In this document: positions 43,580-51,645 of the stretch, piece after piece
How positions within the stretch are numbered: position 1 is the first letter of the stretch
How the letters are laid out: every line of letters begins with the position of its first letter
Assembly: GCF_000416235.1 (NCBI RefSeq)
Contig: NZ_ATLO01000026.1
Location: forward strand, 1-64,000
Length of the DNA: 64,000 nucleotides
Source of the DNA: Pseudomonas sp. CFII64
GTDB taxonomy: Bacteria > Pseudomonadota > Gammaproteobacteria > Pseudomonadales > Pseudomonadaceae
Direction: 5' to 3'
Made by a program: the position numbers and the translations under genes
Notes under the pieces: model-generated
The model's input: only the letters and a program-made list of their open reading frames with translations
Told to the model about the DNA's origin: nothing
Database searches by the model: none

Positions 43580-43607
43580 AACCGCCTTCCCGGATAAATC
43601 CGGTCCC
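43580..43607. repeat. solitary REP tail arm, family A
   Basis: CTTCCCGGATAAATCCGG then TCCCAC, a degenerate tail arm with no matching head in the 158-bp gap between the DUF2474 gene and rlmG. Confidence 0.6.
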
Positions 43608-43633
43608 ACATGAGTTACCCATCGCCAAAAGGA

Positions 43634-44758
43634 TTATTTCCGCGCTTTGAGAATCACGAACTTCGGCGTGGCAGCCACTTGCTCGACACCGCGAAACAGC
43701 CGCGCCAGCTTGCTGTGATAACCCAGATGGCGATTGCCGACCACATACAGCGCGCCACCGACGACCAGCGCCGAACGGGCCTGCTGAAACATGCGCCAGG
43801 CGAGAAAGTCGCCGACCACCTGTTGCTGATGGAAGGGCGGGTTGCAGAGGATTACGTCGAGGGAATCGGGTTCCTGGCTGGCGAGCCCGTCATCGGCGCG
43901 GATGACTGCTTCGCGCTCGCCCATTGCCGTTCTCCAGTTCTGCGCCGCTGACTGCACGGCCATGAACGACTCGTCCACCAGCGTGTAGTGGGCTTGCGGA
44001 TTGGCCAGCGCGCTGGCAATCGCCAACACGCCATTGCCACAACCCAGGTCGGCAACGCGCGCCGAGCCGAGGTCTTTCGGCAGATACGGCAAAAATGCAC
44101 GGGTGCCGATATCCAGGCCTTCGCGGCAGAACACATTGGCGTGGTTGGCCAGCTCGATGGCGGGATCATCAAGCTTGTAGGTGGTTGGGTAGGGCGAGGG
44201 CTGGAATTCGCCGGGTTGCGGCGTCGCGAACAGCAGTCGCGCTTTCTTGACGGCCAATGAGGCGGTCACCGGGCCGACATATTGCTCAAGAAGCTCTCCG
44301 GCCGCCCGTGGCAGATGCTTGACCATGGCCGCAGCCACGACGCGCGCGCCCGGTGCCAGCTGGCCTTGCAGGCGGATCAACTGTTCTTCCAGCAGCGCGA
44401 GGGTTTTCGGCACGCGGATCAGCACCCAGTCAAACGGTCCCGGCAGAGGTTCGCTCGCCGGAATCAGCGGCACCGAGTCGTAAGCCATTTCGTTGCGGAT
44501 CAGGTTTTTTTCCAGGCCTTGAGCGGCCAGGAACGAATCCGTGCTGCTGATCACCGTCGCATGTTGCGCGAGGCTCGCGGCCAGTGCGCCAAAGCTGTCA
44601 TTAAGCACCAGCACCCGGCTCTGCAATGTCACGCCCTGCTCGGCCACGTGGTTGAGCAAATATTCGTCAGCAGCATCGAAAGCCTGCAACGGCTCGTCTT
44701 GTTGCTCGGGTTGGCGTACGAGATCGAGCTGGGCAAATGGCGTGATAAGCAGGGGCAT
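43634..44758 (-). CDS. rlmG: 23S rRNA (guanine-N2)-methyltransferase RlmG
   Basis: 374-residue class I methyltransferase of the RlmG/RsmC type, which methylates G1835 of 23S rRNA. It has an N-terminal RsmC-like pseudo-domain, then the catalytic half with SAM motif VADLGCGNGVLAIASA and the catalytic NPPF (VILCNPPFHQQ). A GDIG-like REGLDIGTRAFLPYLP segment lies between. Monocistronic; convergent with the cio operon, divergent from none. Confidence 0.9.
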   Translation of the reverse strand: MPLLITPFAQLDLVRQPEQQDEPLQAFDAADEYLLNHVAEQGVTLQSRVLVLNDSFGALAASLAQHATVISSTDSFLAAQGLEKNLIRNEMAYDSVPLIPASEPLPGPFDWVLIRVPKTLALLEEQLIRLQGQLAPGARVVAAAMVKHLPRAAGELLEQYVGPVTASLAVKKARLLFATPQPGEFQPSPYPTTYKLDDPAIELANHANVFCREGLDIGTRAFLPYLPKDLGSARVADLGCGNGVLAIASALANPQAHYTLVDESFMAVQSAAQNWRTAMGEREAVIRADDGLASQEPDSLDVILCNPPFHQQQVVGDFLAWRMFQQARSALVVGGALYVVGNRHLGYHSKLARLFRGVEQVAATPKFVILKARK

Positions 44759-44878
44759 GGGCAGGCAAACTCAGGGGCAATCGACGTGTTGGCACATAAG
44801 CCCATGACGCGCGGGCTCGCAGAAGACGGTGATTTTACGTGCTTTTTGCCGCTTGGCACTCTGTCGTTTGCCCTTCGC

Positions 44879-45112
44879 TCAGAACATGCCGCTCAACGCC
44901 GCCTGCACCACCGCCGAGATTTTGTTGCAAGCGCCCATTTTTTGCACAGCGTTTGCCACGTGGAAGTGTACGGTTCGTTCTTTCATGCTGAGGATGATGG
45001 CAATATCCGCCGCTGTCTTGCCTTCGGCGGACCATCGCAGAATTTCTATTTCACGAGGGGTCAGGTGATTGTCAAAGAGTCCTTGTAATGGATTAATCGC
45101 ACTTTTATCCAT
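44879..45112 (-). CDS. stand-alone LuxR/GerE-type DNA-binding domain
   Basis: 77 residues, almost entirely the C-terminal LuxR HTH: LTPREIEILRWSAEGKTAADIA, then a recognition helix in SMKERTVHFHVANAVQKMG. There is no autoinducer-binding or receiver domain and no room for one, since the ribosome site GGAGG is 5 bases upstream of the ATG. It resembles the DNA-binding half of LuxR-type quorum regulators. A pair of direct repeats lies at 45140-45166. Divergent from fprB across 346 bp. Confidence 0.8.
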   Translation of the reverse strand: MDKSAINPLQGLFDNHLTPREIEILRWSAEGKTAADIAIILSMKERTVHFHVANAVQKMGACNKISAVVQAALSGMF

Positions 45113-45139
45113 GTTCGCCTCCGTGCAAACTGTTCACTC

Positions 45140-45166
45140 ATTCCAGTTGTAGAGATTCCAGTGTAG
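45140..45166. promoter_or_regulatory. two direct repeats in the leader of the LuxR-like gene
   Basis: ATTCCAGTTGTAG (45140-45152) and ATTCCAGTGTAG (45155-45166) repeat 15 bp apart, 27-54 bases upstream of the LuxR-like start. The rest of the 346-bp gap has a small CAGCTTGCTG palindrome at about 45195 and nothing else I can recognise. Confidence 0.4.
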
Positions 45167-45458
45167 GAAAAACTCTGCGAGGGAAATGTGCGTTGAACAG
45201 CTTGCTGACGGATGGATGCTGGCGTTTATGCCTCGCCAGGAACGGCGTAAATAGTCACCCCGCCGAGAGCTGCGTATCACTGCGGTTACGCCAAATTCAA
45301 GTGCAAATGCGGACCGTCTCGCTATATCCGCAAGAGTGAAAGAGTCTAAATCTGCAGCTGATCTGGCGCGCCGCAGGGATACCACTACAAACCGGTGGTG
45401 TTTATCTGCAAGGCTTTGCGGGACACTGAGCACCTCTTTTTTTGCTTGCAGGTTGACC

Positions 45459-46235
45459 ATGACCGCCAGTGCAGACAAATTCACTCGGCAGACCCTGCTG
45501 AATGTGACACCACTCACCCCCAGCCTGTTTACCCTGCGCACCACGCGTGATGCGGGTTTCCGATTCCAGGCAGGGCAATTCGCCCGCCTGGGTGTCACCA
45601 AGGCTGACGGCAGCGTTGTGTGGCGTGCCTACTCGATGGTTTCTTCGCCTCATGACGAATTCCTCGAGTTTTTCTCCATCGTGGTGCCGGACGGCGAATT
45701 CACCAGCGAACTCAGCCGGCTGCGCGAAGGCGATTCGCTGCTGATCGAAAAACAGGCATTCGGCTATCTGACCCTTGATCGTTTCGTCGATGGCCGGGAT
45801 TTGTGGCTTTTATCCACCGGCACCGGCATCGCGCCCTTTCTGTCGATCCTGCAGGATTTCGAAGTCTGGGAAAAATTCGAACGGATTGTTCTGGTCTACA
45901 GCGTGCGCGAAGCCAAAGAGCTGGCGTATCAGGAGCTGATAGCCGGCCTGACCGAACGCGACTACCTGGCCGAATATGCCGAAAAATTCCTGTTCCTGCC
46001 CCTCGTGACTCGCGAGAATCCGCCTGGGATGTTGCACGGACGGATCACGCACCTGCTGGAAAGCGGCGATCTGGAGAAAGCCGCAGCACTGGACATGACC
46101 CCCGAGCATTCGCGGGTGATGCTGTGCGGCAACCCGCAGATGGTCGAAGACACACGGGCCTTGCTCAAGGCGCGAGACATGAATCTCAGCTTGAGCCGCC
46201 GTCCGGGACAGGTTGCGGTGGAAACGTATTGGTGA
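45459..46235 (+). CDS. fprB: ferredoxin--NADP+ reductase
   Basis: 258 residues, the usual size. FAD motif RAYSMVSSP, NADP-side motifs LLSTGTGIAPFLSILQ and MLCGNPQMVEDTRALL, C-terminal aromatic VAVETYW. The N terminus (MTASADKFTRQTLLNVTPL) and proximity to mscL and radA fit the FprB paralogue, as I recall it from P. aeruginosa, more than FprA. Supplies electrons to ferredoxin-dependent enzymes. Start chosen at 45459 by family alignment. Confidence 0.9.
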   Translation: MTASADKFTRQTLLNVTPLTPSLFTLRTTRDAGFRFQAGQFARLGVTKADGSVVWRAYSMVSSPHDEFLEFFSIVVPDGEFTSELSRLREGDSLLIEKQAFGYLTLDRFVDGRDLWLLSTGTGIAPFLSILQDFEVWEKFERIVLVYSVREAKELAYQELIAGLTERDYLAEYAEKFLFLPLVTRENPPGMLHGRITHLLESGDLEKAAALDMTPEHSRVMLCGNPQMVEDTRALLKARDMNLSLSRRPGQVAVETYW

Positions 46236-46283
46236 AATCCGGCTCTGCTGGAGCGAGCCTCGCTCCAACGGGCTGATGCGAAA

Positions 46284-46330
46284 AGGGCGGTACATTCGAT
46301 GCAAATCTGGCGCATCGAATGTACCGCCCT
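46284..46330. repeat. 19-bp perfect inverted repeat with REP remnants on both sides
   Basis: AGGGCGGTACATTCGATGC (46284-46302), 9-base loop AAATCTGGC, and its perfect complement (46312-46330). It is flanked on the left by a collapsed family C element (GGAGCGAGCCTCGCTCC, 46250-46266) and on the right by a family A-like tail (CCCGGATGAATCCGG, 46331-46345). It lies between convergent fprB and mscL, has no T-tract, and may still serve as a transcript 3'-end structure. Confidence 0.85.
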
Positions 46331-46366
46331 CCCGGATGAATCCGGTCCTACCGGTATTGCGTCAAA

Positions 46367-46813
46367 TCAAACCGGACGCAGTGGATCCACAGTGATCGGC
46401 GCTGCAGGTTTGTTCTGCTCTTTCAACAGATCACGGATCTCACCCAGCAGGATTTCTTCCTTGGTGGGTGTAGGCGGCAAGGTCGGGGCCTTGGCTTCTT
46501 CGCGTTTCAGGCGGTTGATGGCCTTTACGCCCATGAAAATGGCAAACGCCACAATGATGAAGTCGATCACGGTCTGGATGAATTTGCCGTAGGCCAGCAT
46601 CACTGCAGGCGTATTGCCTTCGCCAGGTCGCAGAACGACTGCAAGGTCGCTGAAATCTACGCCGCCAATCAGCAGCCCGAGGGGCGGCATGATTACATCG
46701 CCGACGAACGACGAAACGATCTTGCCGAATGCCGCACCAATGATGATACCGACGGCCATATCGACCACGTTACCTTTGACGGCAAAGGCTTTGAACTCGC
46801 TTAGTACGCTCAT
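46367..46813 (-). CDS. mscL: large-conductance mechanosensitive channel
   Basis: 148 residues, two membrane helices. N-terminal amphipathic segment [20 protein letters not shown], first helix pore residues [16 protein letters not shown], second helix after [20 protein letters not shown], and the cytoplasmic Arg/Lys-Glu cluster LKREEAKAP. Releases osmolytes under hypo-osmotic stress. Convergent with fprB and divergent from radA. Confidence 0.95.
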   Translation of the reverse strand: MSVLSEFKAFAVKGNVVDMAVGIIIGAAFGKIVSSFVGDVIMPPLGLLIGGVDFSDLAVVLRPGEGNTPAVMLAYGKFIQTVIDFIIVAFAIFMGVKAINRLKREEAKAPTLPPTPTKEEILLGEIRDLLKEQNKPAAPITVDPLRPV

Positions 46814-47007
46814 GGGTCATTCCTTGTTACAGATGAGTTGGGTCAATGCAGTGTAATTCAGCTCTGCGCAACGCGCTTCACCTGCAATCGACCGGGCTCT
46901 GACGCGGAAGTTTTATCGAAACACTCAAAAACACAGACCATAAAGGCTCTGGAACGCAGTCGCGGCAACCTGCGTTATGATTGCCGACTTTTACGAATGG
47001 GGTGGTC

Positions 47008-48375
47008 ATGGCCAAGGCCAAACGCATGTACGGTTGCACCGAATGCGGTGCGACCTTTCCCAAGTGGGCTGGTCAGTGCAGCGAGTGCGGTGCCTGGAAC
47101 ACATTGGTTGAGACCGTGCTGGAAAGCGGTTCGGCAGCGCCGCCCAGTGGCCGTTCCAGCTGGACCGGCCAACAGGCGCAGATCCGCACGCTGGCAGAAG
47201 TCAGCGTCGAGGAAATTCCGCGCTTTACCACTAACTCCACCGAGCTGGACCGCGTGCTCGGTGGTGGCCTGGTCGACGGCTCCGTCGTTCTGATTGGCGG
47301 CGATCCGGGTATCGGCAAGTCCACAATTCTGCTGCAAACCCTGTGCGCCATCGCCGAACAGATGCCTGCGCTGTACGTCACGGGCGAAGAATCGCAGCAG
47401 CAGGTCGCCATGCGCGCCCGCCGTCTGGGCTTGCCTCAGGACAAGCTCAAGGTCATGACTGAAACCTGCATCGAAAGCATTATTGCCACGGCGAAGGTCG
47501 AAAAGCCGAAAGTCATGGTCATCGACTCGATTCAGACGATTTTCACCGAGCAACTGCAATCCGCGCCGGGCGGCGTTTCCCAGGTGCGGGAAAGTGCGGC
47601 GTTGCTGGTGCGTTATGCCAAGCAAAGCGGCACAGCGATTTTCCTCGTGGGCCACGTCACCAAGGAAGGCGCGCTGGCCGGTCCACGGGTCCTCGAACAC
47701 ATGGTTGATACCGTGTTGTACTTCGAAGGCGAATCCGATGGCCGTCTGCGGCTGCTGCGCGCGGTGAAAAATCGTTTCGGCGCAGTCAACGAGCTGGGCG
47801 TGTTCGGCATGACGGACAAAGGCCTGAAAGAAGTCTCCAACCCTTCAGCGATCTTTCTCACCCGCGCCCAGGAAGAAGTCCCGGGCAGCGTGGTCATGGC
47901 GACATGGGAAGGTACGCGGCCGATGCTGGTTGAAGTGCAGGCGCTGGTGGACGACAGCCATTTGGCCAACCCGCGTCGGGTAACCCTCGGGCTGGATCAG
48001 AATCGCTTGGCTATGCTGCTGGCGGTCCTGCATCGCCACGGCGGGATTCCTACCCACGATCAGGACGTTTTCCTCAACGTGGTGGGCGGTGTAAAGGTGC
48101 TGGAAACTGCGTCCGACCTGGCCTTGATGGCAGCGGTGATGTCCAGCCTGCGCAATCGTCCGCTGCCTCACGACTTGCTGGTGTTCGGCGAGGTCGGGCT
48201 GTCTGGCGAGGTGCGACCGGTGCCCAGCGGCCAGGAGCGCTTGAAAGAAGCGGCCAAACACGGCTTCAAGCGCGCCATCGTGCCCAAGGCCAACGCGCCG
48301 AAGGAATCACCGCCAGGCTTGCAGATCATTGGCGTGACCCGCCTGGAACAGGCGTTGGATGCGTTGTTTGAGTGA
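47008..48375 (+). CDS. radA: DNA repair protein RadA
   Basis: 455 residues. N-terminal zinc finger (CTECGATFPKWAGQC and SECGAW), Walker A GGDPGIGKST, KNRFG motif (AVKNRFGAVNEL), and a C-terminal Lon-protease-like domain (VGGVKVLETASDLALM, FGEVGLSGEVRPVPSG). Promotes branch migration in homologous recombination. The ATG at 47008, after GGGGTGG, gives the standard N terminus MAKAKRMYGC. Confidence 0.96.
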   Translation: MAKAKRMYGCTECGATFPKWAGQCSECGAWNTLVETVLESGSAAPPSGRSSWTGQQAQIRTLAEVSVEEIPRFTTNSTELDRVLGGGLVDGSVVLIGGDPGIGKSTILLQTLCAIAEQMPALYVTGEESQQQVAMRARRLGLPQDKLKVMTETCIESIIATAKVEKPKVMVIDSIQTIFTEQLQSAPGGVSQVRESAALLVRYAKQSGTAIFLVGHVTKEGALAGPRVLEHMVDTVLYFEGESDGRLRLLRAVKNRFGAVNELGVFGMTDKGLKEVSNPSAIFLTRAQEEVPGSVVMATWEGTRPMLVEVQALVDDSHLANPRRVTLGLDQNRLAMLLAVLHRHGGIPTHDQDVFLNVVGGVKVLETASDLALMAAVMSSLRNRPLPHDLLVFGEVGLSGEVRPVPSGQERLKEAAKHGFKRAIVPKANAPKESPPGLQIIGVTRLEQALDALFE

Positions 48376-48377
48376 GC

Positions 48378-48637
48378 AAACCGGTAGGAGGGGACTTGTC
48401 CCCGAAGTCTATGCAAACCGGTAGGAGGGGACTCGTCCCCGAAGACGCCAGTGCCAGCGCTGAAGATTTTCCTTTCCAGACCCGCCGCCTTCCCGGACAA
48501 GTCCGGGCCTACCGAATCTATGCAAACCGGTAGGAGGGGACTCGTCCCCGAAGACGCCAGTGCCAGCGCTGAAGATCTTCCTCGCCAGACCCGCCGCTTT
48601 CCCGGTCCTACCGAATCTGTGTAAACCGGTAGGAGGG
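48378..48637. repeat. REP array, family A, with a 109-bp period and one internal deletion
   Basis: ACCGGTAGGAGGGG head starts at about 48380, 48417, 48526 and 48625. The second and third are 109 bp apart, including spacer and tail arm. The next interval is 99 bp because the tail arm reads TTTCCCGGTCCTACC, missing ACAAGTCCGG. The last head is truncated at AGGAGGG 3 bp from the PilZ stop codon. Confidence 0.85.
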
Positions 48638-48639
48638 CT

Positions 48640-49008
48640 TCAAACCGCGATCAACGCCGCCAGTTCGCGGTCGAGCTCATCGTGATCCGCCAGGTTCAGC
48701 TCGATCAGGCGGCGTAGATGGCTGATCGAATCCAGACCGATGTGCAGGCAGACAAAGCCCAGTTGCTGATGATCGTCATGGGTCAGCTGAACATCCATCT
48801 GCACCTGAGCCTCGTCACTCAGGCGGATGTCCACCGCAAATGGCTTCCCGGTATCGGCCAGCCAGGCAGCGGGACGCTGGATAAGCAGACCTTTGAGCGA
48901 CAGGTCGACCAACTGCACTTGCCAGTGTTTGTCACCCTGGCGCAGTTCGGTCTTTGCGTCGAAGGCAATGCGCTTGAAACGTCGGCGGTCTGTCTGGGAG
49001 TCGGTCAT
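48640..49008 (-). CDS. PilZ-domain c-di-GMP adaptor (MapZ-like)
   Basis: 122 residues, a single PilZ domain. N-terminal RRRFKR (residues 8-13) and D35-L-S-L-K-G40 are the c-di-GMP-binding motifs. Between radA and cstA it occupies the place of P. aeruginosa PA4608/MapZ, which binds the chemotaxis methyltransferase CheR. The protein ends with an acidic helix (LADHDELDREL). Expected cytosolic, controlling motility together with diguanylate cyclase enzymes such as MorA. Confidence 0.88.
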   Translation of the reverse strand: MTDSQTDRRRFKRIAFDAKTELRQGDKHWQVQLVDLSLKGLLIQRPAAWLADTGKPFAVDIRLSDEAQVQMDVQLTHDDHQQLGFVCLHIGLDSISHLRRLIELNLADHDELDRELAALIAV

Positions 49009-49090
49009 CTGGTCAGTTCTCTTGTAATCGAGTGACTATACGTCAGCGGATCGACGCGCGTCAGCAGCGCCGCATCTCTGGACGATAGAC

Positions 49091-49111
49091 CTGTTCAGAG
49101 TTGCCGAACAG
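49091..49111. promoter_or_regulatory. inverted repeat upstream of cstA
   Basis: CTGTTC (49091-49096), N9, GAACAG (49106-49111), perfect. It lies about 186 bases upstream of cstA and about 80 bp from the divergent PilZ gene; possible operator for either. I find no convincing sigma-54 site in the 288-bp gap. Confidence 0.35.
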
Positions 49112-49286
49112 TTCTCAACTGAAGATTCATCAACCGAAGTTGTTGCGTGAATTGTCTTTAGTTTCAATCAGCTTTTTCTGACAGACCGTGTCGACGAATT
49201 CTTTTGCGCTGTATACCTTCGTGGGGGGTGGCCTTTCACAGCGACACAGCTAAACTCGCATCGTTGGTCTTCTAGTCATTCTGCTG

Positions 49287-49311
49287 GAATAAAAAAATGA
49301 AAAATAATAAT
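49287..49311 (+). promoter_or_regulatory. A-rich Hfq/Crc-type target over the cstA start
   Basis: GGAATAAAAAAATG runs into AAAAATAATAATAG, so AANAANAA-type motifs lie both just before the ATG (AATAAAAA) and immediately after it (AATAATAA, 49303-49310). This is the placement used by Hfq/Crc to block translation in Pseudomonas catabolite repression. Inference from motif and position. Confidence 0.5.
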
Positions 49312-51372
49312 AGCCTCATGCGCCATGTGCCTTGGCTGATCGTTGCAATTATCGGGGCCTGTGCCCTTGGGGTCGTGGCCTTGCGCCGCGGAGAAGCAAT
49401 CAACGCGTTATGGATCGTGGTGGCAGCGGTTGCCATCTATCTGGTCGCTTATCGCTATTACAGTCTGTTCATCGCTACGCACGTGATGCAACTCGATCCA
49501 CTGCGGGCAACTCCGGCAGTGGTCAACAATGACGGTCTGGACTATGTGCCGACCAACAAACACATTCTTTTCGGTCACCACTTTGCTGCCATCGCTGGCG
49601 CAGGTCCGCTGGTCGGCCCGGTTCTGGCAGCGCAGATGGGCTATTTGCCCGGCACGCTGTGGCTGATTGCCGGCGTGGTGCTGGCCGGTGCGGTGCAGGA
49701 TTTCATGATCCTGTTCCTCTCCACACGCCGTAACGGTCGCTCGCTGGGCGACATGGTTCGCGAGGAAATGGGCCGCATTCCCGGCACCATCGCCTTGTTT
49801 GGCTGCTTCCTGATCATGATCATCATCCTTGCGGTGCTGGCGCTGATCGTCGTCAAAGCCCTGGCCGAAAGTCCATGGGGCATGTTCACGGTGCTGGCGA
49901 CCATCCCGACGGCGATGTTCATGGGCATTTACATGCGCTACATCCGCCCGGGTCGCATCGGAGAAATCTCGGTCATCGGCGTGGTCTTGCTGCTGCTGTC
50001 GATCTGGGTCGGCGGTCAGATCGCCGCCAGTCCCGAGTGGGCACCGATGTTCACCTTCACCGGTGTGCAGATCACCTGGATGCTGGTGGGCTACGGTTTC
50101 GTAGCCGCCATGCTGCCGGTCTGGCTGCTGCTGGCGCCGCGTGATTACCTCTCTACTTTCCTGAAAATCGGCACCATTGTTGCCCTGGCAATCGGCATTC
50201 TGATCCTCGCGCCAGAGCTGAAAATGCCTGCGCTGACCCAGTTCACCGACGGTACCGGTCCAGTCTGGAAAGGCACGCTGTTCCCGTTCCTGTTCATCAC
50301 CATCGCGTGTGGTGCGGTTTCGGGCTTCCACGCACTGATCTCCTCGGGCACCACGCCGAAACTGCTGGATAACGAAACCAACGCCCGTTACATCGGTTAC
50401 GGCGGCATGTTGATGGAGTCTTTCGTGGCCATCATGGCAATGGTTGCCGCTTCGGTGATCGAGCCAGGCGTGTACTTCGCCATGAACAGCCCGGCGGCCA
50501 TCGTCGGCAGCGACGTGGTAACGGTTGCGCAAACTGTGACCAGCTGGGGCTTTGCCATCACGCCGGAACAACTGACTGCAGTGGCCAAGGACATCGGCGA
50601 GAACACCGTACTGGCTCGTGCTGGCGGTGCGCCGACTCTGGCAGTCGGTATCGCGCAGATTCTGCACCAGGCATTGCCAGGTGCCAGCACCATGGCTTTC
50701 TGGTACCACTTCGCGATCCTGTTCGAAGCGCTGTTCATCCTGACGGCGGTTGATGCCGGCACCCGTGCCGGTCGCTTCATGCTGCAAGACTTGCTGGGCA
50801 GCTTCGTGCCAGCCCTCAAACGCACTGAGTCCTGGACCGCCAACGCCATCGGCACCGGTGGTTGCGTCGCGCTTTGGGGCTACTTGCTGTATCAAGGCGT
50901 GATCGATCCGCTGGGTGGGATCAACACCTTGTGGCCGCTGTTCGGTATCTCCAACCAGATGCTGGCCGGTATCGCGCTGATGCTGGCGACGGTCGTGCTG
51001 ATCAAAATGAAGCGTCAACGCTACATCTGGGTGACCATGCTCCCGGCCGTCTGGCTGCTGATCTGCACCGTGACGGCGGGTTTCATCAAGCTGTTCGACG
51101 CCAATCCGGCGGTCGGCTTCCTGGCCCTGGCCAAGAAATACAGCACCGCCGCTGACGCCGGCCAGATCCTGGCTCCGGCCAAGACCATGGACCAGATGCA
51201 GCATGTGATCTTCAACGCTTATACCAACGCGACGCTGACCAGCTTGTTCCTGTTCGTGGTGTTCAGCATTCTGTTCTACGCGTTGAAAGTCGGTATTGCG
51301 GCTTGGGGCAAGAAGGAGCGTACCGACAAGGAAGCTCCATTCCAGGCCCTGACCACGCCGACCCAAGTGTGA
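49297..51372 (+). CDS. cstA: CstA/BtsT-family carbon-starvation permease
   Basis: 691 residues, a multi-span inner-membrane protein with about 16-18 helices. CstA signatures include NKHILFGHHFAAIAGAGPLVGP split over two segments, TKHV-like cytoplasmic loops, FHALISSGTTPKLLDNE and WPLFGISNQMLAGIALM. Homologues import pyruvate or peptides at carbon limitation. Followed at 27 bp by ybdD and at 48 bp by yjiA, the same order as E. coli btsT-yjiX-yjiA. The second to fifth codons are A-rich, the likely Hfq/Crc target. Confidence 0.93.
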   Translation: MKNNNSLMRHVPWLIVAIIGACALGVVALRRGEAINALWIVVAAVAIYLVAYRYYSLFIATHVMQLDPLRATPAVVNNDGLDYVPTNKHILFGHHFAAIAGAGPLVGPVLAAQMGYLPGTLWLIAGVVLAGAVQDFMILFLSTRRNGRSLGDMVREEMGRIPGTIALFGCFLIMIIILAVLALIVVKALAESPWGMFTVLATIPTAMFMGIYMRYIRPGRIGEISVIGVVLLLLSIWVGGQIAASPEWAPMFTFTGVQITWMLVGYGFVAAMLPVWLLLAPRDYLSTFLKIGTIVALAIGILILAPELKMPALTQFTDGTGPVWKGTLFPFLFITIACGAVSGFHALISSGTTPKLLDNETNARYIGYGGMLMESFVAIMAMVAASVIEPGVYFAMNSPAAIVGSDVVTVAQTVTSWGFAITPEQLTAVAKDIGENTVLARAGGAPTLAVGIAQILHQALPGASTMAFWYHFAILFEALFILTAVDAGTRAGRFMLQDLLGSFVPALKRTESWTANAIGTGGCVALWGYLLYQGVIDPLGGINTLWPLFGISNQMLAGIALMLATVVLIKMKRQRYIWVTMLPAVWLLICTVTAGFIKLFDANPAVGFLALAKKYSTAADAGQILAPAKTMDQMQHVIFNAYTNATLTSLFLFVVFSILFYALKVGIAAWGKKERTDKEAPFQALTTPTQV

Positions 51373-51399
51373 TAACTCACCCGAAAAGAGGATCTGCTT

Positions 51400-51597
51400 A
51401 TGTTCAATGATCTGAGTCGACTCGGGAAATACCTCGGTCAGGCCGCACGCCTGATGGTGGGCATGCCCGACTACGACACCTACGTCGCGCATATGCAGGT
51501 CAAACACCCCGACAAGCCGATGATGGATTACGAGGCGTTCTTCCGGGAGCGCCAGGAAGCCCGATACGGTGGCAAGGGTGGGCCAAAATGCTGTTGA
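51400..51597 (+). CDS. ybdD: YbdD/YjiX-family small protein
   Basis: 65 residues, all of the DUF466-type family: [40 protein letters not shown] and the basic Cys-ending tail GGKGGPKCC. It accompanies CstA/BtsT-type permeases widely and probably assists them. AAGAGGATC lies ahead of the ATG. Lies within the cstA-ybdD-yjiA cluster. Confidence 0.9.
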   Translation: MFNDLSRLGKYLGQAARLMVGMPDYDTYVAHMQVKHPDKPMMDYEAFFRERQEARYGGKGGPKCC

Positions 51598-51645
51598 TCG
51601 GTTGATCGATGGCTGGTTAGTCTGAAACGCGCCACGCTTGTCGCC

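Noticed and set aside
45134..45601. Possible N-terminal ligand domain for the LuxR-like protein
   Set aside because: The minus-strand frame here has no similarity to autoinducer-binding or receiver domains, and the GGAGG site before the short gene shows where translation starts.
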